Origin: Corynebacterium heidelbergense
GTDB lineage: Bacteria > Actinomycetota > Actinomycetes > Mycobacteriales > Mycobacteriaceae
NCBI RefSeq assembly: GCF_028609845.1
Contig: NZ_CP063191.1
Coordinates: 372,001 to 436,000, forward strand
DNA length: 64,000 bases
Direction: 5' to 3'
Positions 37,952-46,827 of the stretch are shown here, one piece after another (the first letter of the stretch is position 1; each line of letters begins with the position of its first letter). The notes beneath the pieces were generated by a model that was not told the DNA's origin, did not search any database, and worked only from the letters and a program-made list of their open reading frames with translations. The position numbers and the translations under genes were made by a program.

Positions 37952-38658
37952 ACTACCACCAGCTTGCCGTCCACATTAATGACCTCTACTTCCGTTCGAT
38001 AGAGCTCGGAAAGGGTGCGGGTGGTCATCACTTCATCTACTGTCCCGATGCAGTGGCCGTGGGGCGTGAGGTAGAGCACCCGGTCAGTGACGTCCAGGAT
38101 GGGGTTGATCCCATGCGTTACGAAGACCACTGCAGTGCCGTGTTCCCGGCGCCGAGCGTCCAGCAGCTCCACCGTTCTGCGCTGGGCCCGCAGGTCCATG
38201 GACAGCAGCGGCTCGTCGCACAGCAGGAGTTTTGGGTCGCCCGCCAGGGCTTGGGCTTGGCGGATAAGCTGTTGCTGACCGCCGGATAGTTCGCCGACCC
38301 GGCGCTTGGCGAAGCCACTGGCCCCCACCGCGGCAAGAGCCCGGTCCACATCCGTCCGCCGTGGGCGCCGGTGACGAAGGATCCCGTGGGCAGTGGAGAG
38401 CCCCACCAGGTCCCGCGCTCGGATGGGCGCGTCTGGATCAAACATGCGCTGTTGGGGCATGAATCCCACTCGGTCGGTGGCCCGGTAGCTGCCCCCGGTC
38501 AGCTTGCGATTCCCCAAAGCAACATTGAGCAGAGTCGACTTGCCCACCCCGTTGGTGCCCAGCACCGCAAGGAATTCCCCGGGCTGGACAGTAAAGCTCA
38601 GGCCCCGCCACAGGGGCTCGACCGCGGCATCACGAAATTCGAGCAGGGGCTCGGTCAC
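37948..38658 (-). CDS. znuC: Zinc/metal ABC transporter ATP-binding protein
   Basis: The 236-residue ATPase has Walker A LGTNGVGKSTLLNVALG, signature VGELSGGQQQLIRQAQAL, Walker B LLLCDEPLLSMD and the switch histidine in VVFVTHGINPILDVTD. It overlaps both neighbours by ATGA junctions (with the binding protein upstream and the permease downstream), so the three subunits are translated together. Metal specificity follows the operon. Confidence 0.92.
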   Translation of the reverse strand: MTEPLLEFRDAAVEPLWRGLSFTVQPGEFLAVLGTNGVGKSTLLNVALGNRKLTGGSYRATDRVGFMPQQRMFDPDAPIRARDLVGLSTAHGILRHRRPRRTDVDRALAAVGASGFAKRRVGELSGGQQQLIRQAQALAGDPKLLLCDEPLLSMDLRAQRRTVELLDARRREHGTAVVFVTHGINPILDVTDRVLYLTPHGHCIGTVDEVMTTRTLSELYRTEVEVINVDGKLVVV

Positions 38659-39647
38659 TTCGTCGCGTTCTCCAACTCGGAGATGAACTTGTCCATGTAG
38701 GCAAAGTAGTCGGAGCCCTGGTCTGGGGTCTCATTGACGTTGACCAGCTTCATCCCCTTGGATTTCGCCGCATCCACGAGCTGCTGGGCCGCGGGGGTTT
38801 GGGCCTGCTGGTTGGTGATGAGGGCATCGGCGAGTCCGCTGCGGACGATTCGCACTGCCTCGGCGACATCGGCGGCGGAGGGCTCCGATTCCTGGGCCAC
38901 GGCCTTCTTGAATCCCTCCGGGGTGATGTCCGTGAGCTTGGACACCCTCAGCGCATCCTCCACGATGGACTCGGTGGTGATGACGTTGCGCTCGGGCAGG
39001 GCCTTCAGGCGCTCGCTGAACTTCCCGAGCTTCTCCTTCACGCTGTCCGCGGTGGCGGGGATGGAGGAGTCCTTCTCGTGGAGGTGCTCGGCGAAGTGAT
39101 CCGCGAGGTGCTCCACAGCGGCCATATCGAACCACACGTGCGGATTCTCCCCCGCAGCGCCGTGGTCGTGCCCCTCGGCACCCGCAGCGCCATGGTCGTG
39201 CCCCTCGGCTCCCGGGGCCCCGTGGTCGTGCCCACCGGTCTGCCCGCCGCCATGCCCATCCCCGGCGGCGGTGATGACGTGGGACTTCGCGTCGGCGTGA
39301 TCGGTCAGCCAGGAATCGTAACCGGCCCCGTTGGCCACCACGAAGTCCGCGCCCTGCAGCTTGGCCAGGTCCTGTGCGGTCGGTTCGTACTCGTGGGGGT
39401 CCTCCTTGGTGTTGTCCAGGATGGTCTCCACCTCCACGTTGTCGTGGCCCTTGGCGACTTCCTTGGCGATGTCCCCCCAGATGGCGGTGGAAGCCACCAC
39501 CTTGATTTTCGGGTGATCCTTGGCCGATTGGCTGGACCCGCCGCCGCTGCCGCCGTTGTTGTTGTCGTTGTTGTCGGAGCAGGCCGCCACGCCCAGGGCC
39601 AGGATAGTGGCGCTGGCCACGGCAGCGATCTTGCGAGGTAGCGTCAT
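38655..39647 (-). CDS. znuA: Zinc/metal ABC transporter substrate-binding lipoprotein with His-rich loop
   Basis: The 330-residue product has a lipobox (LALGVAACS), an Asp/Asn-rich spacer, and the cluster A-I metal-binding fold (KVVASTAIWGDIAKEVA, DPHEYEPTAQDLAKL). Between about residues 122 and 165 lies a His-rich loop with three near-identical GHDHGA(P/A)GAE units, typical of zinc carriers. The start MTLPRKIA has AAGGAC upstream. First gene of the operon, divergent from a LacI regulator, with a Zur-like box between. Confidence 0.92.
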   Translation of the reverse strand: MTLPRKIAAVASATILALGVAACSDNNDNNNGGSGGGSSQSAKDHPKIKVVASTAIWGDIAKEVAKGHDNVEVETILDNTKEDPHEYEPTAQDLAKLQGADFVVANGAGYDSWLTDHADAKSHVITAAGDGHGGGQTGGHDHGAPGAEGHDHGAAGAEGHDHGAAGENPHVWFDMAAVEHLADHFAEHLHEKDSSIPATADSVKEKLGKFSERLKALPERNVITTESIVEDALRVSKLTDITPEGFKKAVAQESEPSAADVAEAVRIVRSGLADALITNQQAQTPAAQQLVDAAKSKGMKLVNVNETPDQGSDYFAYMDKFISELENATK

Positions 39648-39680
39648 CGAATGTCCTTCCGCGGTGCATCTCACCCAAGT

Positions 39681-39695
39681 TGAAAAGGATTGCCA
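39681..39695. promoter_or_regulatory. Zur-like operator candidate
   Basis: Read on the minus strand, TGGCAATCCTTTTCA matches the actinobacterial Zur palindrome TGAAAATCATTTTCA at 12 of 15 positions. It lies 34 bases upstream of the zinc-binding lipoprotein start, where a repressor would block the operon. The consensus is recalled from memory. Confidence 0.45.
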
Positions 39696-39760
39696 TTGCT
39701 AGCGTAGTGGGAGCCGAGACTTTCCGGCAATTGCGGCCCGGGACGCATAGATTGGTGGGC

Positions 39761-40867
39761 ATGCAGTCCCACCAGCGCCGCGGCACATTGGCGTCCATAG
39801 CCGCCGAACTGGGTGTCTCCCGCACCACCGTTTCGAATGCCTACAACCGCCCCGACCAGCTCTCCGAGGAACTCCGGGACCGCATCTTCCGCACCGCCGC
39901 ACGCATCGGCTACCCCGGTCCGGACCCCACCGCGCGCTCGCTGCGGATGCGCCGGGCGGGGGCCATCGGAGTGCTCCTCACGGAGGAACTCACCTACGCC
40001 TTCGAGGATCAGGCCTCCGTGGAGTTCATGGCGGGTGTCTCTCTGAGCTGCGGGAACCTCGGTGCATCCATGCTGCTCATCCCGGCGGGGGTGGGCGGGG
40101 ATTCGGGGGCTAAGCAGCTTGTGCACCAGGCCTCGGTGGACGGTTTCATCGTCTACTCGGTGGCGGCGAATGACCCCTTCCTGCAGGTCGTCATGAGCCG
40201 TGGCATGCCCACCGTCATCTGCGATCAACCGGCCGATCGCCGCCGCGTGCCCTTCATCGGCATCGACGACCGCGAAGCCATCAAACCCGTCGTGCGCCAG
40301 GTCCTCGAGGCAGGGCACACGCGGATCGGGGTGTTGTGCATCCGCCTGGACCGCTCCCCGAACGACGGCTTTGTCTCCCGCGAGCGGCTGGCCAGCGCCC
40401 AGATGCATGTCCAGCGAGATCGGGTGCGTGGGGTTTTGGAGGTCATTGAGGACGCCACCCTCGACCCAGCGCAGGTCCCAGTCGTCGAGCGGCACGTGAA
40501 TAATCCCGAGCAAACATACTCCGCGGCCGCCCAGCTATTACGGGAGCACCCGGAGCTCACCGCGGTGGTGTGTACCACGGACTCCATGGCTTTGGGACTG
40601 ACGGCTTATGCGGCAGACGCCGGCATCAGCATCCCCGGGGAGCTGAGCGTCACCGGTTTCGATGGCATTCCCCAGGCTGTGGGGGCGGGCATCACGACCG
40701 TGCGCCAACCCAGCCGGGAGAAGGGGCAGCGGGCGGGAGATGCGCTGGCTCAGCTCATCGCCGTGGCTCCCCGGGCCGGGGAACAGCGGGTCTTGCTACC
40801 CACCCAGGTGGTGCCGGGTACCTCTATCACAAGCCCCCGGGCAGCGGGAGTGCTGTCGGTAGGGTGA
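39761..40867 (+). CDS. LacI-family transcriptional regulator
   Basis: The 368-residue regulator has an N-terminal helix-turn-helix (TLASIAAELGVSRTTVSNAYNRP) with the hinge-side RIGYPGPDPTARSLR, and a periplasmic-binding-protein-like effector domain (GAIGVLLTE, SVTGFDGIPQA, TTVRQPS). The start at MQSHQRRG is the normal distance before the DNA-binding motif. It is divergent from the zinc operon and convergent with otsB; the same order occurs in C. glutamicum. Its ligand and targets are unknown; a sugar or trehalose link is suggested by the neighbours only. Confidence 0.9.
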   Translation: MQSHQRRGTLASIAAELGVSRTTVSNAYNRPDQLSEELRDRIFRTAARIGYPGPDPTARSLRMRRAGAIGVLLTEELTYAFEDQASVEFMAGVSLSCGNLGASMLLIPAGVGGDSGAKQLVHQASVDGFIVYSVAANDPFLQVVMSRGMPTVICDQPADRRRVPFIGIDDREAIKPVVRQVLEAGHTRIGVLCIRLDRSPNDGFVSRERLASAQMHVQRDRVRGVLEVIEDATLDPAQVPVVERHVNNPEQTYSAAAQLLREHPELTAVVCTTDSMALGLTAYAADAGISIPGELSVTGFDGIPQAVGAGITTVRQPSREKGQRAGDALAQLIAVAPRAGEQRVLLPTQVVPGTSITSPRAAGVLSVG

Positions 40868-40883
40868 GGGGAGGAGCGCCGTT

Positions 40884-41777
40884 TCAGCGCCGACGGGCCA
40901 GCTCGGCGAGGAACTCCTTAACCTCGTGGGGGTCCCGCACCGTGCGGGCGGCTGCGCTGGTCCAGTCCTTGGCCTGCGGGTCCTCCCCGGTGACGTGAAT
41001 GCCCAGGTCCGGTCGGTCCTGGCGCAAGATCTCCATGACCGTTTCGTCGGTGACGTCATCCCCGAGAAACACCGTGGCCCCACACCGCATGGCCTCCCGC
41101 AGCCGCTCGACGTAACCGCCTTTGGTGGCGTGGTCCACGGCAACCTCCACGACGTTCTTCCCGCGAGTGGTCGTGGCTAGGGGCTGGGTTTCGGCGTACT
41201 CGGCGTACTCCGCGCTGGCCCGGGCGGCCACCTCCGCGTCCTCGGCAGTTCGGCTGTGCAGACTCACCGAGAGCGGCTTGAACTCCACCCACAGCCCGGG
41301 GTCCTCGGCGGCCAGCGCATCGGCGCGATCTGTTAGATCCTGAAGCAACTGGGCTCGCTCGGGGCTCAGGTTTCCCATTGGCTCGTCCGCGGGTTCTGCC
41401 CCGTGGCTTCCCACCAGCCGGATATCCCCGACGGTCGGCTCCGTGATCGCGGGTAGCCCGGTTACGGCGGTGAGCTGGGCCAGGTTCCGCCCGGAGATGA
41501 CCAGCACTGTTGTGCCCGGGCGGGTCGCCAACTGTTGCAGGGCCTCCAGGGAACCGGGAATAGCGCGGGCTTCGGCGGGATCATCCACGAAGGGGGCCAA
41601 GGTTCCGTCGAAGTCGACCGCGAGCAGCAGCGTTCCGGCCTGCGCGAGATAGGCGAGGTCCGCTTCCGTCAGGGGAGAGCAGGATTGGTGGGCGGCCTGC
41701 CGCTCTCCGGTCGGCTCAGCCGACTCGGGGGCAAGTGGGGTGGATGCTGGGCGGTGTTCTTCGCTGTGCTCGGACAT
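40884..41777 (-). CDS. otsB: Trehalose-6-phosphate phosphatase
   Basis: OtsB removes phosphate from trehalose-6-phosphate. The 297-residue HAD-superfamily enzyme shows motif I LLLAVDFDGTLAPFVDDP, motif II VLVISGRN, a cap region and the C-terminal VFLGDDVTDETVMEIL. The first 40 residues are an unusual Pro/Glu-rich extension. It lies 30 bases after a lipoprotein gene that itself follows otsA, forming a trehalose operon on the minus strand. Confidence 0.94.
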   Translation of the reverse strand: MSEHSEEHRPASTPLAPESAEPTGERQAAHQSCSPLTEADLAYLAQAGTLLLAVDFDGTLAPFVDDPAEARAIPGSLEALQQLATRPGTTVLVISGRNLAQLTAVTGLPAITEPTVGDIRLVGSHGAEPADEPMGNLSPERAQLLQDLTDRADALAAEDPGLWVEFKPLSVSLHSRTAEDAEVAARASAEYAEYAETQPLATTTRGKNVVEVAVDHATKGGYVERLREAMRCGATVFLGDDVTDETVMEILRQDRPDLGIHVTGEDPQAKDWTSAAARTVRDPHEVKEFLAELARRR

Positions 41778-41807
41778 AATGTGGGCCTAGACGGCGCCTT
41801 CCTTCTG

Positions 41808-42302
41808 CTAGCGGTCGATCATCTCGATGGCCCCGGGGGCCTGCCAGGGCTGCGCGTCGGGTTGCACCTGCGCCAGCCGTAGCCGCCCCTCGCCGGGGCG
41901 CTCAATCCTCATGCTATGGCCGTCCAAGACCGCGCGAAGGCGGTAGGCGGAGTCCTCATCCCCCGGTTGACAGCGGGACTGCTCTGGGAGTTGCTCCGTG
42001 CGCACCTGCGAGACTGCCATTTCTGAGGCATCGCGGTTGAACCGGGCCTTACCGGAGATGTTGAAACACCCACTGGCACCCGTGAAGGCATCCTGCTCGA
42101 AGACGAGGAAGACCCGCCCCTGTTGGGTGTCCGGGAGGATATGCGGGCGGGTGGCGTCCGTAAAAATGGAGGTGACCTGCCACTGGGTGTTGCCGATGGG
42201 CGACTCGCCGGAACCACAGGCCGCCAAGAAAGTAAGCACGACGGCCGCGCAGCACGCAGCGGGGAACCATCCCGCAGACCGCGCCCTGGCTGTTCCCACC
42301 AC
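41808..42302 (-). CDS. Small lipoprotein between otsA and otsB
   Basis: Starting at GTG 42302, two bases after the otsA stop, the product of about 164 residues has a signal peptide with lipobox (LTFLAACGSG) and a soluble domain with a cysteine pair (ASGCFNISGKARF, EQSRCQPGDEDS) and the start IGNTQWQVTSIFTD. An in-frame GTG one codon later is equally possible. A gene of this kind sits between otsA and otsB in C. glutamicum. Function is unknown; coupling to otsA suggests co-regulation with trehalose synthesis. Confidence 0.75.
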   Translation of the reverse strand: MVGTARARSAGWFPAACCAAVVLTFLAACGSGESPIGNTQWQVTSIFTDATRPHILPDTQQGRVFLVFEQDAFTGASGCFNISGKARFNRDASEMAVSQVRTEQLPEQSRCQPGDEDSAYRLRAVLDGHSMRIERPGEGRLRLAQVQPDAQPWQAPGAIEMIDR

Positions 42303-42304
42303 CG

Positions 42305-43888
42305 TTAGCGCTCGCCCTTGCCTTCCAGCACACCCAGGAAGGAACGGGCCCAGCGGTCCACGTCGTGGTGGCGGACGTTTTCCCACATAGCGCTCATGCG
42401 CTCGCGGCGCTGGGCGGCATCCTCCCCATCTGCGCGCAAGATAGCGCGACCGACGGATTCTGGGTCGTGCGGGTTGCACAGGTAAGCGGTGGTGAGCTGT
42501 GTCGCAGCCCCGGTGAATTCGGAGAGGATCAGGGCACCGGTGCCGTCCGAGTGGCAGGCCACATACTCCTTGGCCACCAAGTTCATGCCATCCTTCAGCG
42601 GGGTGACCAGCATCATGTCCGCCGCGGAGTATAGAGCGACGATCTCCTCGAATGGCAGGGAGCGGTGGACGTAGTGCACGACGGGCCGCCCCAGGGCGCC
42701 GTGGTTACCGTTGATGCGGGAGACCACGCGCTCCACGGCCTCCCGGGTTTGCTGGTAGTCCTCCAGCCGCTCGCGCGACGGCGTGGCAACCTGCACCATC
42801 GTCACCTCGTTGGCCTTGAGTTTGCCGTCGTCCAGCAGCTTCTCCACGGCCTCCAGGCGGTGCAGGATGCCCTTGGTGTAGTCCATCCGGTCCACCCCCG
42901 CCAACAGCAACCGGGGGGAGCCAAGCTGGGCGCGCAGTTGGTTCGTGTGGGCCACGGATTCCGGGGAGTGCGCCGTCTCCGCGACGTGGGCCGAGTCGAT
43001 GGAGATCGGGAAAACCCCCACCAGGACCTCCCGGCGGTCCTTGGGCGTCGGCAGGCCCGTGGTGTGCGAGAGCTCCGTGGAGCTGTGGCTGTGCTCCGGC
43101 GGGGGAGTTTGTTTGCCCTGGTTGGAGCCCGCGCCGAGCTTGTCGGCGATATAAGCGTCGTCCACCAGCACGCGGCCGACCACGAACCCATCCTCCGGAA
43201 GGCGGGCACCGCGCAGGAACGCGGCGGACTCCTCATCGTCGTCCGTCTGCACCTCGTAATCCAGGGCCCGCAGGGTGTCCAGGAAGTTGCGGGCACCGTC
43301 CTGGGTGTGGAATCCCACCACGTCCGAGCCGAGGGTGCCTGCCAGCACTTCCCGGCGCCAGGGAAGCTGGCGGAACAGCTCCGGGGAGGGGAAGGGGATG
43401 TGCAGGAAGAAGCCCAGGCGCAGGTTGGGGCTCTGCTGGCGCATCATTCCCGGAACCAGATGTAGTTGGTAATCCTGCACCCACACCATCGCATCATCGC
43501 TAGCGGCCTCGGTGGCCGCCTCCGCGAAGCGCTTGTTGACCTCGAAGTAACGATCCCACCACTGGCGGTCGTACTTCGGCTGGACGATGAGGTCGTGGTA
43601 CAGGGGCCACAGGGTGGCGTTGGAGAAGCCCTCGTAGAACTGGGTGAAATCCTCCGTATCGAGGTTCACCGGGAACATCGTGATGCCCGTTTCTTCCGGG
43701 CTGGGCATGTCCTCCGCGGCGACGGGGTCCGTGGTGCCGGGCCAGCCGACCCAGGCGCCGTCGTTCTTCTCCAGCACGGGCTTCAGCGCCGTCACCAAGC
43801 CCCCGGGGGCGGCGGTCCATCCGTCGCCATCCCGATCCACGGGCAGGCGATTGGCTATGACGACGAAATCAGACTTGTTGGCGCTCAT
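42305..43888 (-). CDS. otsA: Trehalose-6-phosphate synthase
   Basis: OtsA joins glucose from UDP-glucose (or ADP-glucose) to glucose-6-phosphate. The 527-residue GT20 enzyme has the N-terminal VVIANRLPVDRDGDGW, the donor site GVDRMDYTKGILHRLEAVE and the C-terminal VTPLKDGMNLVAKEYVA. An Asn/Ser/His-rich insert of about 30 residues (about 262-290) is not typical of the family. It lies 20 bases after the histone-like gene. Trehalose is the precursor of the mycolate carriers in this order. Confidence 0.95.
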   Translation of the reverse strand: MSANKSDFVVIANRLPVDRDGDGWTAAPGGLVTALKPVLEKNDGAWVGWPGTTDPVAAEDMPSPEETGITMFPVNLDTEDFTQFYEGFSNATLWPLYHDLIVQPKYDRQWWDRYFEVNKRFAEAATEAASDDAMVWVQDYQLHLVPGMMRQQSPNLRLGFFLHIPFPSPELFRQLPWRREVLAGTLGSDVVGFHTQDGARNFLDTLRALDYEVQTDDDEESAAFLRGARLPEDGFVVGRVLVDDAYIADKLGAGSNQGKQTPPPEHSHSSTELSHTTGLPTPKDRREVLVGVFPISIDSAHVAETAHSPESVAHTNQLRAQLGSPRLLLAGVDRMDYTKGILHRLEAVEKLLDDGKLKANEVTMVQVATPSRERLEDYQQTREAVERVVSRINGNHGALGRPVVHYVHRSLPFEEIVALYSAADMMLVTPLKDGMNLVAKEYVACHSDGTGALILSEFTGAATQLTTAYLCNPHDPESVGRAILRADGEDAAQRRERMSAMWENVRHHDVDRWARSFLGVLEGKGER

Positions 43889-43908
43889 GGGGGCAAAATC
43901 CTTGTTTG

Positions 43909-44616
43909 CTAGGAAGTGGTGTTGCTCGAGGTGGTGCTGGTCTTCGTGGCCGCAGTTTTCTTGGCGGCCTTCTTGGCCGGGGTCTTCTTGGCCGCCGTCT
44001 TCTTCGTGGTGGACTTCGTCGTTGACTTGGCAGCGGTCTTCTTGGTGCTAGCCTTCGCCGTCGACTTCGTGCTGGTCTTGGGTGCTGCCTTGGTGCCGGA
44101 TTTGGTGCCCGACTTGGTGGTGGCCTTTGCGCTGGCCCTCGCACTGGTCTTCGCGGCCGTGGAGGTGGTCTTGGCCGTCCCGGTCGACTTCGCCTCGTCG
44201 CCGGTCGCTTCCGGGGACTTCTCGGCCGCCGACTTCTCGGCCGTCGACTCACCCGCCGCGGTCTTTGCCGCCGCGGTCTTCTTCGTGGACTTGGCAGCAG
44301 TCTTGGATGTCGACTTGGCCGCGGTCTTCGTGCCAGCGGCCTTCTTCGTCGTTTTCTTGGTGGTGCTCTTTGCGGTCTTGGTGGTCTTGCGGGCGGCCTT
44401 CTTCGCCTCCTGCTCAGCGGCCTCCAAGTCGGCGACGACCTTCCGGTGGATCAGCCCCTCCGGCTCCACGCCCAGCATGCTCATCAGGGTGACCGCGTCG
44501 AGGAAATCTTCGGAGTAACTGGCCACAATCCGCTGGGCGGCCAGGGCGGTTTCCTGCTCCACGGCGTGGAGAGACTCCGTATTGGCAGAACGGCTATCGG
44601 TGACCTTTGGCGGCAC
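43909..44616 (-). CDS. Histone-H1-like Lys/Ala/Thr-rich protein
   Basis: The 235-residue product has a folded N-terminal part of about 65 residues (EQETALAAQRIVASYSEDFLD, TLMSMLGVEPEGLIHRKVV) and then 160 residues built of short KTAAK, KSTTK and KKTAA-like units, as in the C-terminal tails of histone H1 and mycobacterial HupB. An acidic patch (ATGDEAKS) interrupts the tail midway. Such tails bind DNA non-specifically. It stands directly upstream of otsA on the same strand, so is probably co-transcribed. Function beyond probable DNA or RNA binding is unknown. Confidence 0.75.
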   Translation of the reverse strand: MPPKVTDSRSANTESLHAVEQETALAAQRIVASYSEDFLDAVTLMSMLGVEPEGLIHRKVVADLEAAEQEAKKAARKTTKTAKSTTKKTTKKAAGTKTAAKSTSKTAAKSTKKTAAAKTAAGESTAEKSAAEKSPEATGDEAKSTGTAKTTSTAAKTSARASAKATTKSGTKSGTKAAPKTSTKSTAKASTKKTAAKSTTKSTTKKTAAKKTPAKKAAKKTAATKTSTTSSNTTS

Positions 44617-44722
44617 GTGCTGGGCCCCTTCTCTATGGCTATGCGGATATTCGGGCTACCTCTCCCCCACTCAAGCCGATGCGCCCGCTGTGGTGGGGCG
44701 GGTCAAACACAGTCATTCTACG

Positions 44723-46300
44723 CTACTGCTCGCCGGGAGCGTCCGGCTGGGCGAGCTCGTCCAACCGCCACTGGCTCTGCGTCCCCTTGCGCTGTCGCCG
44801 CCGCCAGTGCAGGGGCTGGATGGCCTGGCCGGGGCGCGCAAGGCGGCGCACTGCTCGGGGGCGGACCACCCGGGGACGACGAAGCTGCTTATAGCGGTGG
44901 ATGATGCGCGGACGGCGCAGCCGACGGGCCGTCCACTCCCCGAGGACCACCCCAGCGGCCAGGGTGGTGGCGGTGCCCAGCGCCAGGGCCAGGTTGGAAA
45001 TGCCCACGACAAACTGGTCGCTGAGGATGGAGGACATGCCCCGGTACAGCGCCAAACCCGGCAGGAACGGTGTGATCCCGGCGGTGGCCGTGATCTGCGG
45101 GGGAATAAGGTAGCGCCGGGACAACAGACCACCGGCCAAGCCCACCAGCACACTGGAAACCGCCGCTGCCAGCAAACCGTCGGCCGTGGCCAAACCCAGG
45201 ACGGAGTAGTACGCCACCGAGGCCACCAGGGCCGTCGTGGAGGCCACCACCATGCTGCGTCGCTCGGTGAAGCAGCTAACGCAGAAGGATAGCGTGGCCA
45301 GGGCACCCGCGAAGATCTGGACGGTCGTTCCCCCCAGGATGCCCGCGGTCTGGCTGGTGTCCAGCGGCGGCAAGATCACACCGGCGGAGGCAATGGCCGT
45401 CAGCCCCGCCCCGATGCCCGCGATGATAGCCCCTGTGGACAGGAGGGTCTCGAAGAATCGTGCGCTCGCTGTCACGGGCGCGCCGGTAACGGCGTCCTGA
45501 AGCGCCTGGACGAGAGTCAACCCCGCCAGCAGAGCAACAATGCAAGAGGCAATGACCAGAGACGGCGGGAAATACAAGGACGTATCCCGCGCCAACTCGT
45601 AGATTGCCGCCGTGGGCAGCACCGCCACGAAACCGCCGAGGAAATTCTGGAAGAACAGCGGCAGGCTCTTGGACGCCAGCCAGGCGTTAGCGAAGACGGT
45701 GAAGATGGTGGTGGCGAAGGCGACCGCGGCAACGGCCCACCCCCCGCCGAGCAGCAGCGCAATGGACGCGGCGAACAATCCCCACGCGCCCAGGGCATAG
45801 CGATTGCGGTAGGGGAGGGGGGAGGTCTCGATGTCGTAAAGAATCTTCTGGGCCAGTTCCAGCGGGGTGGCCCCGGCGATGATGGACCGGATCAATCGAT
45901 CCACCTCGGTGAGGCGCGAAAAGTCCGTGGACAGGCTCTTGACCACGCGGAAGTTGCTGGCGGGGTTGCGGGATGGGTCGAACTGGGCGTACAGGGTCAC
46001 CGTGTTCAACGTGATATCTACGTGCGTGTTATACAGGCCGTAGGCGCTCATGATGCCGCGTAACTGCGCCTTCGTATCGGAGTTACCCGTGCCCGCGCAC
46101 AAGAGCAGATCCCCGATCCGTCCGGCAAGATCCAGCACGGAATGGACCACCATCGGGTCCCGCAAATCTACCGGGGCCAGCGGAGACGGGGGAGGGGCGG
46201 TGCGAATGGCATCGATCGTGGCTCGACTGCCCGTAAACAGCACGTCGGCCACAGTGCGGACGAACCGAGGCGCAAGCTTTGTCACGCGTTCACCGTACAC
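44723..46300 (-). CDS. thrE: Threonine/serine exporter
   Basis: ThrE exports threonine and serine by proton antiport. The 525-residue product matches the family layout: a soluble N-terminal half (MVVHSVLDLAGRIGDLLLCAG, TLYAQFDPSRNPASNFRV) followed by about ten membrane helices (GAWGLFAASIALLLGGGWAVA onward) and a basic C-terminal tail. The first GTG is taken as start; a second GTG five codons later is possible. Position near otsA matches C. glutamicum thrE. Confidence 0.9.
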   Translation of the reverse strand: MYGERVTKLAPRFVRTVADVLFTGSRATIDAIRTAPPPSPLAPVDLRDPMVVHSVLDLAGRIGDLLLCAGTGNSDTKAQLRGIMSAYGLYNTHVDITLNTVTLYAQFDPSRNPASNFRVVKSLSTDFSRLTEVDRLIRSIIAGATPLELAQKILYDIETSPLPYRNRYALGAWGLFAASIALLLGGGWAVAAVAFATTIFTVFANAWLASKSLPLFFQNFLGGFVAVLPTAAIYELARDTSLYFPPSLVIASCIVALLAGLTLVQALQDAVTGAPVTASARFFETLLSTGAIIAGIGAGLTAIASAGVILPPLDTSQTAGILGGTTVQIFAGALATLSFCVSCFTERRSMVVASTTALVASVAYYSVLGLATADGLLAAAVSSVLVGLAGGLLSRRYLIPPQITATAGITPFLPGLALYRGMSSILSDQFVVGISNLALALGTATTLAAGVVLGEWTARRLRRPRIIHRYKQLRRPRVVRPRAVRRLARPGQAIQPLHWRRRQRKGTQSQWRLDELAQPDAPGEQ

Positions 46301-46388
46301 AATTGGCCGCGCGTTAGTGGGTCCCGGCTAGGGCCTGATAACCTCATCCACGCTTGGCCCCGGAAGCGGGGTGCAAGTTGTAGTTCAC

Positions 46389-46464
46389 GCCGGAGTGGCG
46401 CAATTGGCAGCGCAACGGTCTTGTAAACCGTAGGTTGAGGGTTCGAGTCCCTTCTTCGGCTCCA
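46389..46464 (+). tRNA. tRNA-Thr (anticodon UGU), CCA encoded
   Basis: GCCGGAG (46389-46395) pairs with CTTCGGC (46454-46460) as acceptor stem with one G-U pair. The anticodon stem ACGGT/ACCGT encloses CTTGTAA, giving anticodon TGT. The T-arm contains GGTTCGAGTCCC-like sequence and the 3' end TCCA is encoded. It reads ACA codons. Confidence 0.95.
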
Positions 46465-46526
46465 CATCCCTGGCCGCTCCTCCCGGCCCCCGCCTCCCGG
46501 CGCCGCGCTGGCCAGGTCCAGTAGCC

Positions 46527-46730
46527 CTAGCCAGCGTTGTCCCGCTGCAGGTGCTGCTTGGCCACCTCCGCGCTGGCCGGGTCCGCACCACCGTTGAGGT
46601 AGTGGACCAGAGCCGCTGCGGTGGGGAGGTCTGGGGCGGTGGTGATGACGTTTTTCACCGTAATCTCTTCGGTGCCGGTGGCTCGGACAAGCCAGTCGCC
46701 GTGACGGTCGCGGTGCGTGAAGTAGCTCAT
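46527..46730 (-). CDS. Small conserved-looking hypothetical protein
   Basis: The 67-residue product begins MSYFTHRDRHGDWLVRATG and continues ITVKNVITTAPDLPTAAALV with a short Asp/Gln-rich end. No membrane segment or signal is present, so it is probably cytosolic. The start is placed at the ATG that gives this compact domain. It is convergent with the tRNA gene and divergent from the lipoprotein gene at 46828. No function is recognised. Confidence 0.6.
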   Translation of the reverse strand: MSYFTHRDRHGDWLVRATGTEEITVKNVITTAPDLPTAAALVHYLNGGADPASAEVAKQHLQRDNAG

Positions 46731-46827
46731 AGTCGCCGATCTTGCCACGTTCCGCGCCGCGTGTACCGCCGTGGGAGGTTGTAATCTCGGGGGATATCGC
46801 TATCAGTAGAGAGGCTTTACCCACGCC

